From positions 1 through 32,905 of the forward strand of contig JAFSCS010000033.1 of assembly GCA_017436675.1 (NCBI GenBank): DNA of 32,905 nucleotides, given 5' to 3'. The stretch comes from Clostridia bacterium (GTDB lineage Bacteria; Bacillota; Clostridia; Oscillospirales; CAG-382). Under the pieces are notes generated by a model. It did no database searches. It was not told the DNA's origin and saw only the letters and a list, made by a program, of their open reading frames with translations. Of the stretch, positions 25,622-32,777 are shown one piece after another (position 1 is the stretch's first letter; each line of letters starts with the position of its first letter). Made by a program: the position numbers and the translations under genes.

Positions 25622-27253
25622 ATGAAACAACCGAAAACAACGCTATTGAAGCTTGATATACCGAAAAACAAAAGAATACTCGTAACGAGCGACGTCCACG
25701 GGAACTTGAAGTTTCTCGAAAGAGTGCTTGAAAAAGCGGGATTTTGCGACGATGATATTTTGATCATAGTCGGCGACATCGTCGAAAAGGGAACGGATAG
25801 TCTGAAAACGCTTCGCTACGTTAAAAGCCTTTGCGAAAAGGGGAATACTATCGCGCTTGTCGGCAACGTAGATGCTTGGCGAATGTATATCATCGATAAG
25901 CTTTGCGAGGATAACGCAGGTGAGCTTTTTGATTACGTCGTTGATTATCGCGAATGGAAGGGAACGAGCTTCTATGAGGAGCTTGCGGCTGAATGCGGAT
26001 ATGAGTTGAATTCAAAAAGCGACGTTTTGATGGCGAAAAAGGATATCATATCGCATTTTAAAAGCGAATTCGATTTTTTGGCATCACTCCCGACAGCGAT
26101 CGAAACGAAAGACTATATCTTCGTACACGGCGGACTTGTCGAGCGTGATTTTGATGATAACTATGATGCATCGTTCTATTCGATGACGAAAAACGATGCG
26201 TTTTTGGAGAGAACACCGCATAAATTCGAAAAATACGTCGTCGTCGGTCATTGGCCCGTCTCATTGTATAACGACAAAATACAACAATTTTCGCCGATAA
26301 TCGATAGAGAAAAGAAGATAATCTCGATCGACGGCGGCTGCGGAATAAAAAAAGAAGGGCAGCTAAACCTCCTCGTTCTTCCGAGCATCGATTGTGAGGT
26401 CGACGAGATAGAGAACGTGTATTTCGACGATCTTCCCGAGCTTGTCGCACTCGGTGGTCAGAAGGGTAGCGGAGAGGGAATACATATCCGATGGCTCGAC
26501 CGCAAGGTGACTGTGATCGAGCAGGGCGAGGAATATAGTGTTGTCGAGCATAATAGTACGAAAAAAAGGCTTCGCGTCCCAACGACATATATCTATGACG
26601 GTGATAATCTGAAGGATTATAGTGATAGATCGTTGTCGGTCGAAAGCGGCGACGAGCTGACACTCGTGTATGAGGCGAGCGACGGCATCATCGCGAAGAA
26701 AAACGGTGAGGTCGGCTGGTATTACGGCGACTACGCCAAAAGCGGAAAGATAAAAACAAAACGCCTAACGGTCGGAGCGATCGCCGACGAGGATAGGGCG
26801 GATACCATACGGATATTGAGAGATAATGAGGTAAAAAAGACGTATATGCTCCCCGATCTTGAAAGCGACGAGTCGGCAGAAAGGCTGTTTTTGCGCTTGA
26901 AGGAGCTGAGCGGGAACGATGACAGATACGTTTTCGGCGTGAAGCTCGATGGGAAGCTGATCGGCTTCATCAATGATACCGAAATAACGGACGATTACGT
27001 TGAAATGGGCTATTGCTTCCACCCGCAGTACCACGGGAACGGATATTGCACCGAGTCGTTCCGCGCGGTGATACAGTATCTCTTCAAAAAAGGCGTCAAA
27101 GAGGTGCGCTGCGGCGCGTTCGAAACGAACGAAGCGAGCATCCGCGTGATGCAGAAATGCGATATGGAGCCGATCGACCATACCGACGAGATAGAATACC
27201 GAGGAAAAACGCATAGGTGCGTGTATTATTCAATAAAGGAGAAAACGAAATGA
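25622..27253 (+). CDS. Metallophosphoesterase fused to a GNAT acetyltransferase
   Basis: 543 residues in one open frame. Residues about 18-260 are a calcineurin-like phosphoesterase: SDVHGN (23-28), GDIVEKG (near 52), GNVDAW (near 81, where the canonical GNHD/GNHE histidine is valine), HGG near 169 and GHWP near 208, close to PrpE/ApaH-type phosphatases. A middle region (about 260-380) has an SH3-like strand pattern (ESGDELTLVYEASDGIIAKKNGEVGWYYG in part). Residues about 382-540 are a RimJ/RimL-type GNAT domain with the acetyl-CoA loop QYHGNGYCTE and the usual NEASIRVMQKCDME segment. It is cytoplasmic. The pairing of phosphatase and acetyltransferase could act on one nucleotide or protein substrate (speculation). 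The stop overlaps the next start codon (ATGA). Confidence 0.85.
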   Translation: MKQPKTTLLKLDIPKNKRILVTSDVHGNLKFLERVLEKAGFCDDDILIIVGDIVEKGTDSLKTLRYVKSLCEKGNTIALVGNVDAWRMYIIDKLCEDNAGELFDYVVDYREWKGTSFYEELAAECGYELNSKSDVLMAKKDIISHFKSEFDFLASLPTAIETKDYIFVHGGLVERDFDDNYDASFYSMTKNDAFLERTPHKFEKYVVVGHWPVSLYNDKIQQFSPIIDREKKIISIDGGCGIKKEGQLNLLVLPSIDCEVDEIENVYFDDLPELVALGGQKGSGEGIHIRWLDRKVTVIEQGEEYSVVEHNSTKKRLRVPTTYIYDGDNLKDYSDRSLSVESGDELTLVYEASDGIIAKKNGEVGWYYGDYAKSGKIKTKRLTVGAIADEDRADTIRILRDNEVKKTYMLPDLESDESAERLFLRLKELSGNDDRYVFGVKLDGKLIGFINDTEITDDYVEMGYCFHPQYHGNGYCTESFRAVIQYLFKKGVKEVRCGAFETNEASIRVMQKCDMEPIDHTDEIEYRGKTHRCVYYSIKEKTK

Positions 27254-28284
27254 GAAAAGGTGTATTACTATATACGTCCTATAACGGATATAATCATACG
27301 AAATACCATACGCCCACCGACGAGGAGCTGAAAAGGATACTCGAGGTCACAAACGAGGTGCTTTTGATCCCGATAGTGACGTTTAACCGCTTTACGTTGA
27401 GAAACGGGGAAGAGGTCGAGGTGCTCAGCCACGAGATCATCGACAATATGACGCCCGATCTCGTTGAGGATACGAATCGGTTCGAAACGATCAAGGGCGA
27501 ATACCACGCGACAGCAGACCATCGACTCCCCGCGAACTATCACGTCCGTGACTACGTTAACGATGCAGCCGAAACGGCAACTCGGCTCGCCGCAATGAAA
27601 AACGACGTCGAGCTTTGGTTTTCCGTACCGTCGGCAGAAAATTTCCATGCACTAACGTATCTTTTCGCTGAGCCGTGGGCAGATACGATCGACCTGATCA
27701 AAAACACGTTGCCCTCGGAGATATGGGATAATAACGTGAAGGGAATATATTACGCAGGCGAGGATATCGTGCCCTACGGATATACGAAATTCGACCTTGC
27801 GAAAGAGGATTTCGATAACCCGATCGTTTATTCGATGAGAAAGGTGTCCGAACGTGCGCACAGCTACGGCAAGAAGATGCTCTGGATCCCCTATTACCAC
27901 GAGGCATCGGGCTCGTCGAAGAATCTCGGCCACGTGCTCAACCTCACGGATATATTTGACGTCGCGATAATCCAGCCGTCGTTCTTCTTCAACAAAGCAA
28001 GAGTTGACGAGATCCCGATCGTCGCGGCATCGGTGAAGGCGCAGGCGGTGCTTGATATAAACGGAAATATCATCGGCGGCAAGAAGATCTCGAAGACCGA
28101 GATCGGCTTCGAGATGGAGATCGACCACCAATTCTATAACGACGAGGCGTATGCCAAACGCTATTACGCGTATGAAAAGAGATTCGGCGAGTTCGTCGGA
28201 AAGCACCCCACCGCGTATTATGCGGGTACACCCGAAACACTCGTCAAAAGCGCAGATATCATCGCTAAATTCTTTAAAAATTGA
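27250..28284 (+). CDS. DUF4855-like protein, possible glycosidase fold
   Basis: 344 residues. The pattern resembles DUF4855: an N-terminal strand VLLYTSYNGYN, a long helix-strand middle, WFSVPS near 126, GIYYAGEDI near 168, KKMLWIPYYHEASG near 211, DVAIIQPSFFFN near 240 and IGFEMEID near 288. The repeated strand-ending aromatic and acidic residues suggest a TIM-barrel like that of glycoside hydrolases, with Glu290 and Glu171 as possible acids (inference). No signal peptide is seen, which is odd for a secreted hydrolase. The ATG at 27250 is chosen: AAGGAG lies 8 bases before it and it overlaps the upstream stop, so the two genes are coupled. The earlier ATG at 27217 lies inside the upstream gene. 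Confidence 0.6.
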   Translation: MRKGVLLYTSYNGYNHTKYHTPTDEELKRILEVTNEVLLIPIVTFNRFTLRNGEEVEVLSHEIIDNMTPDLVEDTNRFETIKGEYHATADHRLPANYHVRDYVNDAAETATRLAAMKNDVELWFSVPSAENFHALTYLFAEPWADTIDLIKNTLPSEIWDNNVKGIYYAGEDIVPYGYTKFDLAKEDFDNPIVYSMRKVSERAHSYGKKMLWIPYYHEASGSSKNLGHVLNLTDIFDVAIIQPSFFFNKARVDEIPIVAASVKAQAVLDINGNIIGGKKISKTEIGFEMEIDHQFYNDEAYAKRYYAYEKRFGEFVGKHPTAYYAGTPETLVKSADIIAKFFKN

Positions 28285-28287
28285 TTG

Positions 28288-28338
28288 ATGAGAACCCCTT
28301 TTAATGAGAACCCCTTTTTTTCGAAAAAGGGGTTCTCA
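28288..28338 (+). terminator. Terminator-like hairpin with duplicated left arm
   Basis: Arms 28305-28319 and 28324-28338 pair perfectly over 15 bp with a four-base loop, just after the DUF4855-like gene. The left arm is repeated upstream at 28288-28302, so two alternative hairpins can form. The A/T part pairs inside the stem and no free T tract follows, so termination strength is uncertain. Confidence 0.6.
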
Positions 28339-28376
28339 AACTCTCCCCAAAAAACTCAAATTGTGCGGTTGCCTTG

Positions 28377-28554
28377 ACAGTATCGAAACGGTTTCATCAC
28401 CAACAACCAAAAGTTTTGGTCGAGCTTTTCCAAAAGCTCGCGGGTGGAGGGCAGAGCCCCCAAATGTGACATCCTCGATACGCCTCGGCTTTGCAACCAT
28501 ATTCAACCAAGGCGTCGCCTTATGGCGACCAAAATTCACGAATTAAAAAAAGAC
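28377..28554. repeat. Dispersed hairpin repeat, copy in the convergent gap
   Basis: Matches 32718-32905 along its length. Shared blocks are TATCGAAACGG, TCATCACC/TCGTCACC, AAAGTTT, GCGGGT, GCAGAGCCCC, CGGCTTTGCAACC, AAGGCGTCGCCTTATGGCGA and TTCACGAATT. It contains stem 28421-28429/28432-28440 and stem 28514-28519/28524-28529. The gap 28285-28581 holds this repeat and two terminators but no credible gene. Confidence 0.75.
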
Positions 28555-28573
28555 GGCAAAAGCCGTCTTTTTT
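28545..28573. terminator. Bidirectional intrinsic terminator between convergent units
   Basis: AGACGGC (28551-28557) and GCCGTCT (28562-28568) form a stem with an AAAA loop, flanked by A6 on the left and T5 on the right. On the minus strand it lies 9 bases after the GNAT stop codon and ends that operon. On the plus strand it can catch readthrough from the DUF4855-like gene. Confidence 0.87.
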
Positions 28574-28581
28574 GTATCTTA

Positions 28582-29109
28582 TCAACCCAATTCGATCCAA
28601 TAGCGTTGTTCAATATTGCCGTCTTCGTCAGTGAATTCGTTTTCCAATATCCCGCCGTTTTTCGTGATAGTCTTAGCGGATGCTACGTTTGATTTATCGC
28701 AAACCATCAGCACCCTATCAATGCCCAATTTCTTGCATTCGATCAACGCCAAGCGTATCATTTCGGTAGCATATCCTTTTCCTCTTTCGGAAGGTCTAAT
28801 GCCATCACCTATGTGTCCGCCGTATTTAAGCAGATGCTCGTTTAGATGATGCCTGATGTTTACAGCACCCAATAAAATATTTCTTTCTTTATCCAATAAA
28901 AAGAATACCGAATCGGGCACCTTGCCGTCTTTTGGCTCGTTTATTTCCAAATTATCCATATAATGATCGAAATCGTGATAATCGTTTTTAAAGATAGCCC
29001 ACGGCGAGTGGTTTGTGTGATTCAGCTCTTGGTCGGCTTTCCATTCATCAATCATTTCTGCTAATTGATGATAATATTCTTTTGTCAATTTAATTAGTTC
29101 AACGTTCAT
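28582..29109 (-). CDS. GNAT family N-acetyltransferase
   Basis: 175 residues of a single GNAT domain. The N-terminal helix region KLTKEYYHQLAEMIDEW is followed by LLDKERNILLGAVNIRHHLNEHLLKYGGHIGDGIRPSERGKG in part; RPSERGKGYATEM is the acetyl-CoA pyrophosphate loop (near 112-124). DKSNVASAKTITKNGG is the typical C-terminal helix. The substrate is unknown. The ATG at 29109 is chosen because AGGA lies 7 bases before it and the GNAT fold begins there; the earlier ATG at 29205 overlaps the upstream gene. It is the last gene of a four-gene minus-strand operon. Confidence 0.9.
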   Translation of the reverse strand: MNVELIKLTKEYYHQLAEMIDEWKADQELNHTNHSPWAIFKNDYHDFDHYMDNLEINEPKDGKVPDSVFFLLDKERNILLGAVNIRHHLNEHLLKYGGHIGDGIRPSERGKGYATEMIRLALIECKKLGIDRVLMVCDKSNVASAKTITKNGGILENEFTDEDGNIEQRYWIELG

Positions 29110-29143
29110 TTTTTTCCTGTTTTTAATCGTTTCGTTTGAAAAG

Positions 29144-30052
29144 TTACCTGTAAATACAGACCTTTTGCAGCATCTCAAAAAACCGCGCTTGGTCGTTGTA
29201 TTCACTGCATTGTGTCGAGAGCACCGCGTTCGAGTCGGGCAACACTATCGAAAGCTGACCGAAAGCACCGTCGGCACGGAACGCACCCTCGCGCCCTTCG
29301 ATCGTCCAAAATTGATAACCATAACCACCGCTCCAAGCTGTGTTCACATCGGTTGAGATCTTTTTCGTGCCCGCTTCCTTCACCCATTCGGATGAAACGA
29401 TCCGCTCGCCGCCGTATTCGCCGCCGTTGAGATAGAGGACACCGAGCTTCATCATATCGAGTATATCGAGATAAAGTCCGCTGCCGCCGAACACAGTTCC
29501 GTGCGGACACATCTCCCAAGTCGGATATCCGAGCCCAAGCTTCGAGAATAGGTTTTCACAAGCGTAAATGTAGAGCGGTTGCCCGAGCGCACGCTCCGCC
29601 ATACAGCCTGCAAGGTGTGTGTCGGCGTTGGAGTAGATGAATTTCTCGCCGGGCGCAAATTTCGTCTCCTTTGAAAGCATATAACGAATATAGTCGGGGA
29701 ACCCCTCGCCGCGCCGACGGTTGCCGCTCATCAAAAACGCACCCCCAAACCCCGAGCTCATCGTCAAAAGGTGACCAAGCTCGATCTCTTTTACTCGCTC
29801 ATCAACGATACATTCGGCATATTCGGGGAAAAAGTCCGCCAATTTGTCATCAAGCTTCAATTTTCCCTCGTCGATAGCCATACCGCAAAGTGTCGAGATG
29901 AAGCTTTTCGTGTGCGAATAAATAAGCCGCGGCACAGTTTTCACGAATCTGTGATCGATCACGACCTCGCCGTCTTGGTAAAGCGCGGTCGCCTCACATC
30001 CGGGATTGTCTTTTTCAAATATATCAATAAGCTCTAAAACACGTTTTTTCAT
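29144..30052 (-). CDS. Serine beta-lactamase-like hydrolase (class C / PF00144 type)
   Basis: 302 residues. The nucleophile motif SxxK appears as SHTK (about 46-49), the YxN motif as YSNAD near 139, and other family marks are HLLTMSSGF near 107, GGSGLYLDILDMMKLGVLYLNGG in part near 190, and GYGYQFWT near 246. No signal peptide, so it acts in the cytosol as an esterase or amidase more likely than a cell-wall enzyme or antibiotic resistance factor (inference). Ribosome binding site GAGAGGA precedes the ATG by about 8 bases. It follows the histidine phosphatase by 21 bases. Confidence 0.87.
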   Translation of the reverse strand: MKKRVLELIDIFEKDNPGCEATALYQDGEVVIDHRFVKTVPRLIYSHTKSFISTLCGMAIDEGKLKLDDKLADFFPEYAECIVDERVKEIELGHLLTMSSGFGGAFLMSGNRRRGEGFPDYIRYMLSKETKFAPGEKFIYSNADTHLAGCMAERALGQPLYIYACENLFSKLGLGYPTWEMCPHGTVFGGSGLYLDILDMMKLGVLYLNGGEYGGERIVSSEWVKEAGTKKISTDVNTAWSGGYGYQFWTIEGREGAFRADGAFGQLSIVLPDSNAVLSTQCSEYNDQARFFEMLQKVCIYR

Positions 30053-30073
30053 ATGCCGTTCCTCTCGATCCTA

Positions 30074-30715
30074 TTAAGGCTTAACTCCGCCATATACGTT
30101 ATGCGAAACATCGGCGATATACTCTGCCGTTACTTGAGCATATCCCGTTTTGTCGAAATCGTAAAATGAGAGTTTTGTAACGCAAGTAGTATACATAGTT
30201 ATTTTAAACCAGCCAAAAGTCGCGGGAAGTCCGAGGAGATGCGAGATCCAAGCCGCTCCGAAGCCACCGTGACAGAAGCAAGCGATACGCTTGTTGCTCG
30301 GCTCGGCTATTCGATAGATACCACCCTCGCGAACGTATCCGTGACGCGCAAGAAACTCGTCGGATGAGTCGATCATCTTTTGAATGAACTCGCCGCGCTC
30401 TCCTTGGTAGTAATCCTTATACTCGGTAACACCCTTTTTGAACGAAAAGTTGTATTCAACGTCATTTTTGAAATCGGGGGAACGCATATAATCGATATGC
30501 TCAGCCATCCACGGCTCAATTGAGCTTTGGATACCCGTTTTTCTGCAGGTCGGCTCGGCAGTTGCGATAGCACGTCCCATCGGTGACGTGTAGATAAGGT
30601 CGAGTTTTTCTTTTGCCATACGCTCACCGAGCGCCTCGGCTTGACGCCAACCGTATTCTGTTAATGTGTCATTAGCGTAATCGGGATCACCGTGTCTGAT
30701 TATGTATAGTATCAT
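30074..30715 (-). CDS. Histidine phosphatase superfamily protein
   Basis: 213 residues. It opens with the phosphohistidine motif RHGD (7-10), followed by LTEYGWRQAEALGERM, TSPMGRAIATAEP (near 55-67) and CFCHGGFGAAW with the second catalytic histidine (near 155). It belongs to the phosphoglycerate-mutase-like clan; the substrate is not evident. The ATG at 30715 has AGGAGA 7 bases before it and lies two bases after the stop of the metallophosphoesterase, so translation is coupled. Longer upstream starts lie within that gene and have no site. Confidence 0.9.
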   Translation of the reverse strand: MILYIIRHGDPDYANDTLTEYGWRQAEALGERMAKEKLDLIYTSPMGRAIATAEPTCRKTGIQSSIEPWMAEHIDYMRSPDFKNDVEYNFSFKKGVTEYKDYYQGERGEFIQKMIDSSDEFLARHGYVREGGIYRIAEPSNKRIACFCHGGFGAAWISHLLGLPATFGWFKITMYTTCVTKLSFYDFDKTGYAQVTAEYIADVSHNVYGGVKP

Positions 30716-30717
30716 TG

Positions 30718-31530
30718 TTATTCTCCTATAATATCTATTATTCTTGCGTATCCGTTGAGACACGGACCGCTCGTATATTGTATAACACCGTTTTCGAAGG
30801 TATCCTTGTGGGCAAAATGAAGGTGTCCGGCAAGACAAGCCTTTAGCGACGTTTGTTCTTTTGTTAATAGCTCGTGGTATTCGTCAACGCCCTGTCTTTC
30901 GCCGATGTAGCCTAAAATGTAATACTTGTGGCTGTCCTTCAAGATCCGCACCGCATCGTTGTGCAGTTCGGGAGCTGAAAGCGGTATGTGATGCACGAGT
31001 ATAACGGGACGCTCTCCGCTGAGTATCTTACGAAGCTCGGATAACGCTTCGGGCGAAACGCTATGAGAAGCATCGTTGAAGGAAACAAACAATAGTTCCC
31101 CCAACTCTTTCGTGTGTATCATCGTTGAGCCACACATCAGTTCGGCAAAATCACTGTCGTATTGAGCACTTCTTTCGTGGTTTCCGAGCGTAAATATAAA
31201 GTTTTCAGACTCAAGAAGCTTTTTCTTCAAGCCGACAAGGTTGCCTTTAGATGGGAAATCAACGATATCGCCTGCAAAAACGAACATATCACAGTTATTT
31301 TCTTTTCCGACAAGAAGCATTTTGTCGTAGTTTTCTATTTGCGAGAAGGTGTTGCCGACGCTTGTCCAGATATCAGTCATCTTTCTCGCTTTTTCGCGAG
31401 TCGCTTCGTCATCAAGCTCGCTGTCAAAGCACATATGAGAATCGGAGATCTGCATTATTCGATAGTTATGCTTCAAGCCTTTAATGGTCAACGTTTCTCT
31501 TTCAATGTTATATTTTTCAAGGTTATTCAT
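30718..31530 (-). CDS. Calcineurin-like metallophosphoesterase
   Basis: 270 residues with a complete set of metal-binding motifs: DSH (near 30-32), GDIVD (near 87), GNHE (near 116), VHH (near 178) and GHLH (near 236). It is thus likely an active two-metal phosphoesterase, unlike the fused enzyme at 25622, which lacks the GNHE histidine. No signal peptide or membrane segment. The sequence before the ATG has AGGGGGCG as ribosome binding site. First gene of the operon that includes a histidine phosphatase, a serine hydrolase and a GNAT acetyltransferase. Confidence 0.9.
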   Translation of the reverse strand: MNNLEKYNIERETLTIKGLKHNYRIMQISDSHMCFDSELDDEATREKARKMTDIWTSVGNTFSQIENYDKMLLVGKENNCDMFVFAGDIVDFPSKGNLVGLKKKLLESENFIFTLGNHERSAQYDSDFAELMCGSTMIHTKELGELLFVSFNDASHSVSPEALSELRKILSGERPVILVHHIPLSAPELHNDAVRILKDSHKYYILGYIGERQGVDEYHELLTKEQTSLKACLAGHLHFAHKDTFENGVIQYTSGPCLNGYARIIDIIGE

Positions 31531-31550
31531 TATCTCGCCCCCTTAAATTT

Positions 31551-31578
31551 ATTATATAAATAATTCATCAATTGTCAA
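31551..31578 (-). promoter_or_regulatory. Sigma-A promoter of the minus-strand operon
   Basis: On the minus strand a perfect TTGACA (31573-31578) and perfect TATAAT (31551-31556) are separated by 16 bases. The predicted start lies near 31545, close to the metallophosphoesterase ATG. Confidence 0.8.
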
Positions 31579-31621
31579 TGCTTTTTAAACAAACGAAAAA
31601 TGAATTAATCACGATATATTT

Positions 31622-31631
31622 GGGCAAAATA
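31622..31631 (+). promoter_or_regulatory. Possible sigma-F-type -10 element before the M23 gene
   Basis: GGGCAAAATA fits the GGnnAnAnTw pattern of forespore sigma-F promoters. The expected -35 (GywTA about 15-16 bases upstream) is weak: only AATTA at 31603-31607 with a short spacer. No good sigma-A promoter is visible on this strand. It would suit a SpoIIQ-like gene. Confidence 0.3.
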
Positions 31632-31662
31632 GAAGCGTGAATAAAAATTCGGAGGAACAAAA

Positions 31663-32346
31663 ATGGAAAACAACAAAAAACGCCGTGATCCGCGGCGAAT
31701 ATACAGCGCAGTAATGTATTGCGCACTCGCATTTTGTATGGTGACGGTCGTTGGAACGAGCTTGTATACTTTGTTCTACGACTACGGTGAATATGAGGTA
31801 AGCATCCCCGAGATAAGTATGCCTCGCCTTGAGCTTGATACCTCAACAGACCTGCCCGTAATACAAAACCCGCCGAACGTGACCGACGACGAAAGCGAGC
31901 CGCCCGAAACAGGCGACGAGCCCGTGATAAACGAGACCGTGTACGTAGACCCCGTGGGTGGCGAGATATTGAAGCCGTTTAGTATGGATGCGCTCATCCG
32001 TTCCGAAACGATGGGTGACTACCGCACACATTCGGGAATCGATATAAAAGCCGAGATATCCGCTCCCGTACTCGCATATACCGACGGTGTCGTGACGTCG
32101 ATAACGAAGGATGCCTTTATGGGCACGACCATCGAGCTTGAGCACGAGTATGGATTGAAAAGCTATTATATGAATCTCTCGAGCGAGATACCCGAGCATA
32201 TCATCGTCGGCGCGAACGTAAAAGCGGGCGACGTCATCGGCGCTGTCGGCTCGAGCGCGATAGTAGAGATAGCCGACGAGCCGCACCTCCACTTTGAGCT
32301 CCGCGTTGACGGAAAGCTCATCGATCCGTCGAAGGAATTGGAGTGA
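31663..32346 (+). CDS. Membrane-anchored M23 metallopeptidase, SpoIIQ-like
   Basis: 227 residues. A basic start and one transmembrane helix (about 14-38) precede an acidic Pro/Glu/Asp linker (about 42-95) and a LytM/M23 domain. Zinc ligands are present: His123 and Asp127 in HSGID, and His210 in HLHFEL with His208 also intact. The second catalytic histidine of LytM (YxHL motif) is replaced by Asn171 in YYMNL. The length, single anchor, N-L variant and the ending SSAIVEIADEPHLHFEL are like clostridial SpoIIQ, which pairs with SpoIIIAH across the forespore membranes. No spoIIIA gene is near, so the SpoIIQ label is tentative; a divisome or wall-remodelling M23 protein is the alternative. Ribosome binding site GGAGGA lies 6 bases before the ATG. 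Confidence 0.75.
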   Translation: MENNKKRRDPRRIYSAVMYCALAFCMVTVVGTSLYTLFYDYGEYEVSIPEISMPRLELDTSTDLPVIQNPPNVTDDESEPPETGDEPVINETVYVDPVGGEILKPFSMDALIRSETMGDYRTHSGIDIKAEISAPVLAYTDGVVTSITKDAFMGTTIELEHEYGLKSYYMNLSSEIPEHIIVGANVKAGDVIGAVGSSAIVEIADEPHLHFELRVDGKLIDPSKELE

Positions 32347-32383
32347 ATCTGCCCCCTGTGACTGTCTATATGCCTTCGGCGAC

Positions 32384-32431
32384 CAAAGACAACTTTCTAT
32401 AGAAAGTTTTCTTTGGAATCTTTCAAAGATT
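32384..32431. repeat. Palindrome and small hairpin after the M23 gene
   Basis: A near-perfect palindrome (32384-32415) contains a perfect 18-base core (32391-32408). A second short hairpin follows (32417-32423 with 32425-32431). Their order before the GATGGGTAC hairpin mirrors 334-365 near proS in reverse orientation. This is also the nearest structure that could end the M23 transcript, though without a clear T tract. Confidence 0.6.
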
Positions 32432-32440
32432 TTAAATTGT

Positions 32441-32515
32441 CTTTTTACACGATGGGTACTTGTTACTCATCGTGTGATTTTTTATTTTGCAAAGATGTAC
32501 CCATCGTGTAAAAAG
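32441..32515. repeat. 19-bp perfect inverted repeat (GATGGGTAC hairpin, right copy)
   Basis: Arms 32441-32459 and 32497-32515 are perfect reverse complements of 19 bp. Compared with 237-310, the bases next to GATGGGTAC change from CCC to ACA on one arm and correspondingly on the other, preserving pairing. The loop has an inner partial copy (near 32462-32476), inverted relative to that of the left hairpin. Confidence 0.75.
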
Positions 32516-32521
32516 CTAACG

Positions 32522-32620
32522 TAAAGTCGCCGAGAGGTTCAAAAGAGAATTCTCTACAGAGAGTTATTTTTAATCGCAGGAGAAATATAAATAGCTACAA
32601 AGGACATACAACCAAAAGTT
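32522..32620. repeat. Dispersed element, right copy (body and degenerate 20-base units)
   Basis: Bases 32522-32581 match 1-60 at 51 of 60 positions by eye. Degenerate 20-base units continue to about 32612. Together with 32384-32515 this gives the full element order: palindrome, GATGGGTAC hairpin, conserved body, 20-base units. No gene is seen from 32347 to the window end. Confidence 0.65.
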
Positions 32621-32630
32621 TTGTCGTGAG

Positions 32631-32777
32631 GCTTTTCGGTGTCGAAACGGCTTCGTCACCAAAGAATTAAAAGTTTCGTCAACCTTTTCTGCCGGCGGCA
32701 GCGCCGTATTCCATGAAGCTTTTTCGGTATCGAAACGGCTTCGTCACCAAAGAATTAAAAGTTTCGTCAACCTTTTC
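32631..32777 (+). repeat. Direct duplication of a 60-base module
   Basis: 32631-32689 and 32718-32777 are almost identical (one length difference, one substitution in GGTGTCG/GGTATCG). The 28-base spacer contains the palindrome TGCCGGCGGCA. The second copy continues into the full dispersed repeat; the first stops before the hairpin, as a truncated copy would. Confidence 0.8.

Noticed and set aside
28304..28546. Open frame of 80 codons in the convergent gap
   Set aside because: It starts inside a terminator hairpin and runs through a dispersed repeat; no ribosome binding site, and the other copy of the repeat does not keep the frame.
29144..30052. Antibiotic-resistance beta-lactamase
   Set aside because: SxxK and YxN motifs are present, but there is no signal peptide and the operon context is metabolic; a cytosolic esterase or amidase is more likely.
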